Positions 1 through 5,173 of a stretch of 6,343 nucleotides of DNA are shown piece after piece. Positions within the stretch are counted from its first letter, which is position 1, and each line of letters begins with the position of its first letter. Location of the stretch: positions 1 through 6,343 of the forward strand of contig URVL01000135.1 in NCBI GenBank assembly GCA_900551265.1. Direction: 5' to 3'. This stretch comes from an uncultured Eubacteriales bacterium (GTDB lineage: Bacteria > Bacillota > Clostridia > Oscillospirales > QAMX01). The notes below the pieces were generated by a model that was given only the letters and a program-made list of their open reading frames with translations, made no database searches and was not told where the DNA came from. The translations under genes and the position numbers were made by a program.

Positions 1-18
1 AAAATGTTCCAAGCCGCC

Positions 19-47
19 TTGAAAAGATTGCAGCCTTATGGTAAAAT
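19..47 (+). promoter_or_regulatory. Sigma-A type promoter of pduL
   Basis: A TTGAAA box (19-24) is followed after exactly 17 bp by TAAAAT (42-47). Each box matches 5 of 6 bases of the housekeeping consensus (TTGACA / TATAAT). Transcription would begin near 53-56 and give a leader of roughly 45 nt before the pduL ATG at 100. The placement just ahead of a strong ribosome binding site supports it as the pduL promoter. It is a sequence match only. Confidence 0.65.
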
Positions 48-85
48 AAAATGTCAAAAGATTCGTGCGGTTATTTGGCCGCTTG

Positions 86-92
86 AAGGAGG
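86..92 (+). promoter_or_regulatory. Strong Shine-Dalgarno deciding the pduL start
   Basis: AAGGAGG, a near-perfect complement to the 16S rRNA 3' end, lies 7 nt before the ATG at 100. It fixes the pduL start at 100, although the reading frame stays open upstream to the left edge with another ATG at position 4. That earlier ATG has no room for a visible binding site and would lie upstream of the promoter's -35 box. Confidence 0.85.
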
Positions 93-99
93 AACCAAT

Positions 100-669
100 A
101 TGTCCAAGGTTTTAGTTGAAACGTCTGCAAGGCATCTGCACGTTACGCGCGAGGTGCTCGATATTCTTTTTGGCGAAGGCTACGAGCTCACCGTGAAAAA
201 GGAACTTTCTCAGCCCGGACAGTACCTTTCCAACGAAAAGGTACGCGTTGTAGGCAAAAAGAGCGAATTCCCCGGCGTCTCCATCCTCGGTCCAATCCGT
301 AAAGCAACGCAGGTAGAGATTACTCTTACCGACGCACGCGCGATCGGCGTTACGGCTCCCGTGCGGGAAAGCGGCGATATCGCCGGTTCCGGTTCCTGCG
401 AGCTCATTGGTCCGAAAGGCAGCGTGACCATTGAGGAAGGCGTTATCTGCGCCCAACGTCATATTCATCTTCGCCCCTGTGATGCAGAAGAATTCGGTGT
501 AAAAAACGGCGATATTGTCAGTGTGAAAATTGACTCTGCCCGTCCCGTTGTCTATGGCGACGTTGTGATTCGTGTAAGTGAAAACTTTATGCCCGCCATG
601 CATATTGACGTCGACGAGTGTAACGCCGCCGGCATTACAGGCGAAATCTACGGTGAGATTATAAAATAA
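100..669 (+). CDS. pduL: Phosphate propanoyltransferase / phosphotransacylase PduL
   Basis: This 189-residue protein is of the PduL type, which transfers an acyl group between coenzyme A and phosphate (propionyl-CoA or acetyl-CoA to acyl phosphate). It is unrelated in fold to Pta. The two PduL half-domains are visible. The first has SARHLHV with H12 and H14; the second has AQRHIHL with H121 and H123, followed by H168 in MHIDVDECNA. In the family these histidines bind the two metal ions. ILGPIRKATQVEI (R67) matches the conserved arginine segment, and PVRESGDIAGS (88-98) is also typical. The start at 100 is chosen from the AAGGAGG site. From there the protein begins directly with the domain and lacks the N-terminal encapsulation helix of microcompartment PduL. 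No shell or diol-dehydratase genes are in view. The likely role is therefore cytosolic acetate/propionate and ATP formation with an acyl kinase, or acetyl-CoA supply; this role is inferred. It has its own promoter and terminator. Confidence 0.93.
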   Translation: MSKVLVETSARHLHVTREVLDILFGEGYELTVKKELSQPGQYLSNEKVRVVGKKSEFPGVSILGPIRKATQVEITLTDARAIGVTAPVRESGDIAGSGSCELIGPKGSVTIEEGVICAQRHIHLRPCDAEEFGVKNGDIVSVKIDSARPVVYGDVVIRVSENFMPAMHIDVDECNAAGITGEIYGEIIK

Positions 670-686
670 CAATTTGCGGAGCAGTC

Positions 687-715
687 AAAACCGCCGCGTA
701 GGACGGCGGTTTTTT
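687..715 (+). terminator. Rho-independent terminator after pduL
   Basis: Arms CCGCCG (691-696) and CGGCGG (704-709) enclose a 7-nt loop and are followed by six Ts (710-715). The AAAA at 687-690 can extend the stem against the first Ts. It lies 17 nt after the pduL stop and before pncB. The same GC-rich words recur just downstream (725-729, 742-746), so alternative folding is possible. Confidence 0.88.
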
Positions 716-724
716 CATACCGTG

Positions 725-746
725 CCGCCTTTTGAAAAAATGGCGG
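725..746 (+). other. Second hairpin in the pncB leader
   Basis: CCGCC (725-729) can pair with GGCGG (742-746). The inner T-run (730-733) can pair with As (737-740) around a GAA loop, leaving T741 bulged. The hairpin ends about 20 nt before the pncB ATG at 767. It lacks a T-tract after the stem, so it is not an intrinsic terminator in the + direction. A function is not shown. It could shape translation start or compete with the upstream terminator, because CCGCC can also pair with GGCGG at 705-709. Confidence 0.4.
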
Positions 747-766
747 GTTGATTGGATGTGTCATTT

Positions 767-2236
767 ATGAAAAAAAGTGTTTATTTGAATTCCACGCTTT
801 TGACAGACTTTTATGAGCTAACCATGGCAAATGGTTACTTTGTTCGCGGATTTGGTGAGCGTGAAGTTTGCTTCGACATGTTTTTCCGTTCCGTCCCGGA
901 CGGCGGCGGATACGCTATCATGGCCGGCGTCGAACAACTGATTGACTACCTGGAAAACTTGAAATTTGATCTTGAAGATATTGCATACCTTCGTTCCAAG
1001 AACTGCTTTAGTGAAGAGTTTTTGCAGTATCTGCTCAATTTCCAATTCGTCTGCGACGTATGGGCCATTCCGGAGGGCACGCCTATTTTCCCCGGTGAAC
1101 CAATTGTAACGGTACGGGGTCCGGTTATTCAGGCGCAATTTATTGAAACCATGCTTCTTCTGCTGATTAACCATCAAAGCCTGATCGCAACAAAGGCCAA
1201 CCGTGTCTGCCGCGCCGCGCAGGGACGCACTGTCATGGAATTTGGCTCACGCCGCGCGCAGGGCGGCGACGGTGCGGTGCTTGGCGCGCGTGCTGCGTTT
1301 ATTGGCGGCTGCGCGGCCACAGCCTGTGCCATGGCAGACCGTGACTATGGAATTCCCGCAACGGGCACCATGGCGCACAGCTGGGTGATGATGTTTGACT
1401 CCGAATACGATGCCTTTCGTGCTTATGCCGAAGAATATCCGGATAGCTGCACATTACTGATTGACACTTACAGTGTTCTGAAATCCGGACTTCCAAATGC
1501 TATCCGCGTATTTCGCGAGGTTTTGGAGCCCCTGGGTTACCGCCCAAAAGGAGTCCGTATTGACTCTGGCGACCTGGCTTATCTTTCTCGCGAGGTGCGC
1601 CGTATACTCGATCAGGAGGGATACCCGGATTGTAAAATTGTCGTATCTAATGCACTCGACGAATTTATCATCAAGGATTTGCTGTCACAGAATGCTCCGA
1701 TTGATTCCTTCGGCGTCGGTGAACGCCTGATCACCTCTCGCTCCGAGCCGGTCTTCGGCGGCGTCTACAAACTCTCCGGTGTGGTGAGAGACGGCGTACT
1801 GGTTCCCAAACTCAAACTTTCGGAAAACGTTGGAAAAATGACGACGCCGGGCTTTAAAAGCGTATGGCGGCTTTTTGACAATGCCACGAACCATGCAATT
1901 GCAGATGTCGTCACACTGCATGAGGAAGAAATTTCAAATGACGAGCCTTATCTACTCTTTGACCCGGAACATGTCTGGAAAAGTCAGTGGGTCGATGACT
2001 TCCATGCGGTCCGCCTCCCTGTGCAAATTTTCCGTAAGGGTAAGTGCTGCTATCAGACACCGGATATTCGGGAAATCCAGCGCTACTGTCATGAGCAGGT
2101 TGCGACATTGTGGGATGAGGTACTTCGTTTTGAAAACCCACATAGATATTATGTCGATCTTTCCAAGCCGCTTTGGGATATTAAAAACGAACTCATTACG
2201 CAGGCGCGTATTGCCGCTTACCCAAGAAAGAAGTAA
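767..2236 (+). CDS. pncB: Nicotinate phosphoribosyltransferase
   Basis: The enzyme joins nicotinate and PRPP to make nicotinate mononucleotide, with ATP hydrolysis (EC 6.3.4.21). This is the entry step of the Preiss-Handler NAD salvage route, in the cytoplasm. The 489-residue length fits the Gram-positive form of about 490 residues. Motifs, numbered from the ATG at 767: LLTDFYELTMANGYF near the N-terminus; FGSRRAQGGDGA around 159-170; GTMAHS with H204, the position of the histidine phosphorylated in this family; RIDSGDLAYLSREVR starting at 264; IVVSNALDE; GVGERLITS around 316-324. TTG 752 and GTG 758 are in-frame alternatives, directly after an in-frame TGA at 749-751. ATG 767 is preferred because homologues start close to the LLTDFYELTMA motif and GGATG (754-758) is a fair binding site 8 nt upstream. 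No clear promoter was found between the pduL terminator and this gene. It is the first gene of a run with cysK and cysE. Confidence 0.95.
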   Translation: MKKSVYLNSTLLTDFYELTMANGYFVRGFGEREVCFDMFFRSVPDGGGYAIMAGVEQLIDYLENLKFDLEDIAYLRSKNCFSEEFLQYLLNFQFVCDVWAIPEGTPIFPGEPIVTVRGPVIQAQFIETMLLLLINHQSLIATKANRVCRAAQGRTVMEFGSRRAQGGDGAVLGARAAFIGGCAATACAMADRDYGIPATGTMAHSWVMMFDSEYDAFRAYAEEYPDSCTLLIDTYSVLKSGLPNAIRVFREVLEPLGYRPKGVRIDSGDLAYLSREVRRILDQEGYPDCKIVVSNALDEFIIKDLLSQNAPIDSFGVGERLITSRSEPVFGGVYKLSGVVRDGVLVPKLKLSENVGKMTTPGFKSVWRLFDNATNHAIADVVTLHEEEISNDEPYLLFDPEHVWKSQWVDDFHAVRLPVQIFRKGKCCYQTPDIREIQRYCHEQVATLWDEVLRFENPHRYYVDLSKPLWDIKNELITQARIAAYPRKK

Positions 2237-2241
2237 ATGCT

Positions 2242-3165
2242 ATGATATATTCTCACATTTCCGAATTAATTGGCAACACGCCTCTGGTACGCCTCTCAGG
2301 CTTTGAACGTGCTTATGGCTTGCAAGCCATAGTCGCTGCAAAGCTGGAGGCTTTCAATCCATTGGGTTCCGCCAAAGACCGCATTGCACGCGAGATGTTG
2401 GAACAGGCCATTGCAAATGGCGATTTACGTCCAGGCATGTGTATTGTGGAGCCCACATCCGGCAATACCGGCGTCGGCCTTGCGTATGTCGCAAAAAAAT
2501 ACGGATATCCGGTTATATTGACCATGCCGGATAGTATGAGCATCGAGCGCCGCCGCCTACTCAGCGCACTTGGCGCCGAGCTTGTTCTTACGCCGTCGTC
2601 CGAGGGCATGGCCGGTTCCATCCGCGAGGCAAAACGGATTGCCGCGGCGCGCGGTGGATTCATTCCCGATCAGTTTTCCAATCCGGCCGGGCCAGCCGCG
2701 CACTACAAGACGACAGGGCCTGAGCTCTGGCATGCCTGCGATGGCAATATCGACGCGTTTGTCTGCGCGGTCGGTACCGGCGGAACCATTACGGGAACAG
2801 GGCATTATCTAAAAGAGCAGAATCCTGCCATTCAAATTTTTGCCGTCGAGCCGGCGGATTCTCCCGTTCTTTCAGGTGGAAGGTCCGGTCCGCATCAATT
2901 ACAGGGAATTGGTGCCGGATTTGTGCCGGACGCACTGGATACTTCGGTGTATGAGCGCGTCATTACCGTACAAACGCAGGAGGCATACCATGCTGCGCGC
3001 ATTGCCGCACGTGAGGATGGTGTTCTTGCCGGCATTTCCTCCGGTGCAGCGTTGCATGCCGTATCGGTCATCGCGCCGCAGTTTGCCGGGAAAACGGTCG
3101 CCGTACTGCTTCCCGATACGGGTGAACGCTACTTTTCAACAGCGCTTTATGAGGAGTCGGTATGA
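2242..3165 (+). CDS. cysK: Cysteine synthase (O-acetylserine sulfhydrylase)
   Basis: This PLP enzyme converts O-acetylserine and sulfide to cysteine and acetate. Its 307 residues are the normal family length. Visible motifs: ELIGNTPLVRL (8-18); FNPLGSAKDRIA with K45, the expected PLP Schiff-base lysine; PTSGNTG (71-77), the substrate and cofactor loop; GTGGTITGTG (178-187), the phosphate-binding loop; SGGRSGPHQLQGIGAGFVP (211-229), typical of CysK; GISSGAA (264-270), the serine that contacts the PLP ring; LLPDTGERYFST (289-300). The ATG at 2242 is 5 nt after the pncB stop, with only a weak purine-rich site (AAGAAAGAAG) upstream. The stop overlaps the cysE start as ATGA, so translation is probably coupled. 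Cystathionine beta-synthase is a relative, but the CysK-specific QGIGAGFVP block and the lack of any extra domain argue for cysteine synthase. Confidence 0.95.
   Translation: MIYSHISELIGNTPLVRLSGFERAYGLQAIVAAKLEAFNPLGSAKDRIAREMLEQAIANGDLRPGMCIVEPTSGNTGVGLAYVAKKYGYPVILTMPDSMSIERRRLLSALGAELVLTPSSEGMAGSIREAKRIAAARGGFIPDQFSNPAGPAAHYKTTGPELWHACDGNIDAFVCAVGTGGTITGTGHYLKEQNPAIQIFAVEPADSPVLSGGRSGPHQLQGIGAGFVPDALDTSVYERVITVQTQEAYHAARIAAREDGVLAGISSGAALHAVSVIAPQFAGKTVAVLLPDTGERYFSTALYEESV
3151..3156 (+). promoter_or_regulatory. Shine-Dalgarno of cysE inside cysK
   Basis: GAGGAG lies 5 nt before the cysE ATG at 3162, inside the last codons of cysK. With the 4-nt ATGA overlap this supports the chosen cysE start and coupled translation. 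Confidence 0.75.
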
Positions 3166-4028
3166 AACTGAGTGAACTATTTGATCAAAAACTTCCCGGC
3201 GTAGCTGCGCGCCTTCTTGAGGCACATTTGAAATTTTCCGAGGGAGAGAGTGTGATCGGCAATGCGGGGCGCACACGTGTCATTGAATTGATAGAAGGGA
3301 TTCGCGGCGCGCTCTTTCCCGGCGTCTATGAAACAGTACCGCTGGAATCCGGCTCCGTGGACGTGTTTATCTCTGCGCGTTTGCGTGACGTGGGCATTAC
3401 ACTGCGTGCGCTGTTAGACGCATCGCTCGGTATGGATGCAGATCCCGATCAAATTGTCACGCAGTTTCTGGAATCCCTTCCTGAGGTGCGCGAGCTGTTA
3501 GCGCTTGATATACAGGCCGCTTATGACGGCGACCCCGCTGCGCGTTACCACGAAGAAATACTGCTTTCCTATCCGGGATTTGAGGCCGTTATGATTTACC
3601 GCTTTGCACATGTGCTCTATTCGCTCTGCGTTCCGGTTATTCCGCGAATCATGACAGAGTATGCGCACCAACGCACGGGGATCGACATTCACCCCGGTGC
3701 AACCATTGGCCGGCGCTTCTTCATCGATCATGGTACGGGGGTTGTCATCGGAGAAACCTGTGTGATCGGCAATAATGTGAAAATGTACCAGGGCGTCACA
3801 TTGGGCGCGCGTAGTTTTGACCTCGATGAACAGGGAAACCCGGTCAAGGGAATTAAACGGCATCCGGACATTGAAGACGACGTCATTATCTATTCAGGCG
3901 CAACAATACTGGGCGGAGATACGCGGATTGGGCGCGGCTCCGTAATCGGTGGTAATGTGTGGCTGACACACTCTGTTCCGCCTTACTCAAAGGTCTATAA
4001 TGCGCAGCCAGCGCCAATTATTAAGTAG
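3162..4028 (+). CDS. cysE: Serine O-acetyltransferase
   Basis: The enzyme acetylates L-serine with acetyl-CoA to O-acetylserine, the first and usually rate-setting step of cysteine synthesis; the next gene upstream, cysK, uses the product. The protein has 288 residues. Residues 1 to about 110 form a helical N-terminal region unlike the E. coli one. LDIQAAYDGDPAA (D116, D124) and YPGFEAVMIYRFAHVLY follow. The left-handed beta-helix then carries TGIDIHPGATIG (D175), FFIDHGTGVVIGET (D189, H190) and KRHPDIEDD (H234). These match E. coli D143, D157/H158 and H193. After MYQGVTLGARSFD there is a longer loop (about 217-231) than in E. coli. The chain ends in PIIK. It lacks the C-terminal isoleucine tail that docks into CysK in enteric bacteria, so complex formation with CysK, and possibly cysteine feedback inhibition, may differ; that part is inference. 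It is the last gene of the run. Confidence 0.95.
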   Translation: MKLSELFDQKLPGVAARLLEAHLKFSEGESVIGNAGRTRVIELIEGIRGALFPGVYETVPLESGSVDVFISARLRDVGITLRALLDASLGMDADPDQIVTQFLESLPEVRELLALDIQAAYDGDPAARYHEEILLSYPGFEAVMIYRFAHVLYSLCVPVIPRIMTEYAHQRTGIDIHPGATIGRRFFIDHGTGVVIGETCVIGNNVKMYQGVTLGARSFDLDEQGNPVKGIKRHPDIEDDVIIYSGATILGGDTRIGRGSVIGGNVWLTHSVPPYSKVYNAQPAPIIK

Positions 4029-4105
4029 CATCCCTTTCCTATCATTACTTGACGCAAACATAAAAATCACAAGCGTAGACGCCATGCCAGAATGCTGGCT
4101 GATAG

Positions 4106-4148
4106 AAAATAAACAGGCAGGAGTTTTTTGCTCCTGCCTGTTTATTTT
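4106..4148. terminator. Bidirectional rho-independent terminator between convergent genes
   Basis: A perfect 18-bp inverted repeat (4106-4123 with 4131-4148) surrounds a 7-nt loop, TTTTTTG. The GC core is CAGGCAGGAG / CTCCTGCCTG, and the outer A/T part gives a T-rich tail on both strands. It sits between cysE (+) and the two-membrane-segment MacB-like gene (-). The outermost base of the right arm (4148) is also the last base of the minus-strand gene's TAA stop. The remaining intergenic bases 4029-4105 show nothing else convincing. Confidence 0.92.
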
Positions 4149-5152
4149 TAGTATCGTTCCCGTATTTTACGAGCTACGCGTTTACCCTGCGTATTCAAAC
4201 GCCGTATCATTTTTACTATAAAAATCCCTAAAAACACCAGCGGTACAATTGCCGCAAGCACCGCAAGTACGACCAGCAAAGCCATCATATCTTCCGTATA
4301 ACGAGCAGCATTTTCCCAATATGGATAGAGGATTCCTGAGGCGCTCATGGAACGTTTCCCAAAGTCCAGAAGTATATTCGCAATGTTTGAAATCCGGTAT
4401 CGCGCGCTGTTTTCTACAACCTCCCCACCCGAGGGAAGTTTTTCCGATACGGTGCTCTTCGCAAAACCCGTAATCGGGTCAACCAGGACAATTTCATAGC
4501 AGTCAATTACCTGGTCAGCGGGCTCATTCCGCACATCGCTGTGGAGATAAATACACTGTCCGCCGGAACCGGCTGCAAGGCTGGCCGCGTCATCCTCCAT
4601 ATCAACAACCCCGGATACCAAGTACGGCACGCCGTCAATGGTAACCGTCATGCCGGTGACGTCAATCGCGCCAAAAAGCGACCACGCCAAAGCTCGCGTC
4701 AACACAACACAGTCCCGCGCCAGGTCATTTTCTGAAATATAACTGCCGGAAACCAGCTTGAGCGGATGGAACGTAAAATACTGTCCGCCAATCTCATAGG
4801 CCGTCGCCTCAATGGAACCGCGGTTCCCCGTCACCGTCAGCTCGGACTTTGAGCTAAATGCATCCACCCACATCGTGACGCCGCTTTCCGTATCAATTGC
4901 GGCATCCGTCAAAGCCGTTTCAAGTGATGAGCGGAACTGCGCAATGTCATTCAGGCTCAATTCCTTTCCGACCGGCCGAAAGCAGGATATTTGTGCAAAA
5001 CGCACATCCGTATCGCCCTGCCACCGTTTCGCCGCCTCCTGGGATTCCAGAAGATTGGCGTAATGGCTGTATCCCGCCACTGACGCAATCAACGCGGCGC
5101 AGAGCAGCGCATTCAAAATCAGTATGATGATTGTGCCGCGTTTCCAGCGCAT
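4148..5152 (-). CDS. MacB-like periplasmic-core membrane protein with two TM segments
   Basis: This 334-residue protein has an N-terminal membrane segment (about 6-28, RGTIIILILNALLCAALIAS, after a basic start), a long extracytoplasmic domain (about 30-285), one more hydrophobic segment (about 290-314) and a basic cytoplasmic tail to residue 334. Residues 135-183 (GSYISENDL, VVLTRALAWSLFG, GMTVTIDGVPYLVSGVVD) read like the MacB_PCD core that sits between TM1 and TM2 of MacB/FtsX-type ABC permeases. A normal permease has four membrane helices (one before the core, three after); here only one follows. No frameshifted remainder exists downstream, because the terminator starts at the stop codon. 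It is therefore probably an intact short form rather than a broken gene. It lies 21 nt after a membrane fusion protein gene, which suggests a shared export or envelope complex. The start ATG at 5152 has AAAGG 8 nt upstream. The substrate is unknown, and no ATPase is seen in the window. Confidence 0.75.
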   Translation of the reverse strand: MRWKRGTIIILILNALLCAALIASVAGYSHYANLLESQEAAKRWQGDTDVRFAQISCFRPVGKELSLNDIAQFRSSLETALTDAAIDTESGVTMWVDAFSSKSELTVTGNRGSIEATAYEIGGQYFTFHPLKLVSGSYISENDLARDCVVLTRALAWSLFGAIDVTGMTVTIDGVPYLVSGVVDMEDDAASLAAGSGGQCIYLHSDVRNEPADQVIDCYEIVLVDPITGFAKSTVSEKLPSGGEVVENSARYRISNIANILLDFGKRSMSASGILYPYWENAARYTEDMMALLVVLAVLAAIVPLVFLGIFIVKMIRRLNTQGKRVARKIRERY

Positions 5153-5160
5153 AGCATTCG

Positions 5161-5165
5161 CCTTT
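5161..5165 (-). promoter_or_regulatory. Shine-Dalgarno of the MacB-like gene
   Basis: On the minus strand AAAGG lies 8 nt before the ATG at 5152, within the 21-nt gap after the fusion-protein gene's TGA. It supports this start and joint transcription of the pair. Confidence 0.5.
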
Positions 5166-5173
5166 CATCCCCA

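Noticed and set aside
112..672. Long open frame antisense to pduL
   Set aside because: It is a shadow of the pduL codon pattern, with no binding site or recognisable domain, while the + strand protein is clearly PduL.
758..763. GTGTCA, resembling a possible half-site for a niacin repressor (NiaR-type) operator at pncB
   Set aside because: No matching inverted half-site was found at a suitable distance, so a palindromic operator is not supported.
2241..2246. TATGAT, a possible -10 element at the cysK start
   Set aside because: The sequence 17 bp upstream (TTACCC) is a poor -35 box and the element overlaps the start codon.
4081..4100. Small hairpin GCCAG-AATG-CTGGC just after cysE
   Set aside because: It has only 5 bp and no T-tract. 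The adjacent 18-bp terminator explains the region better.
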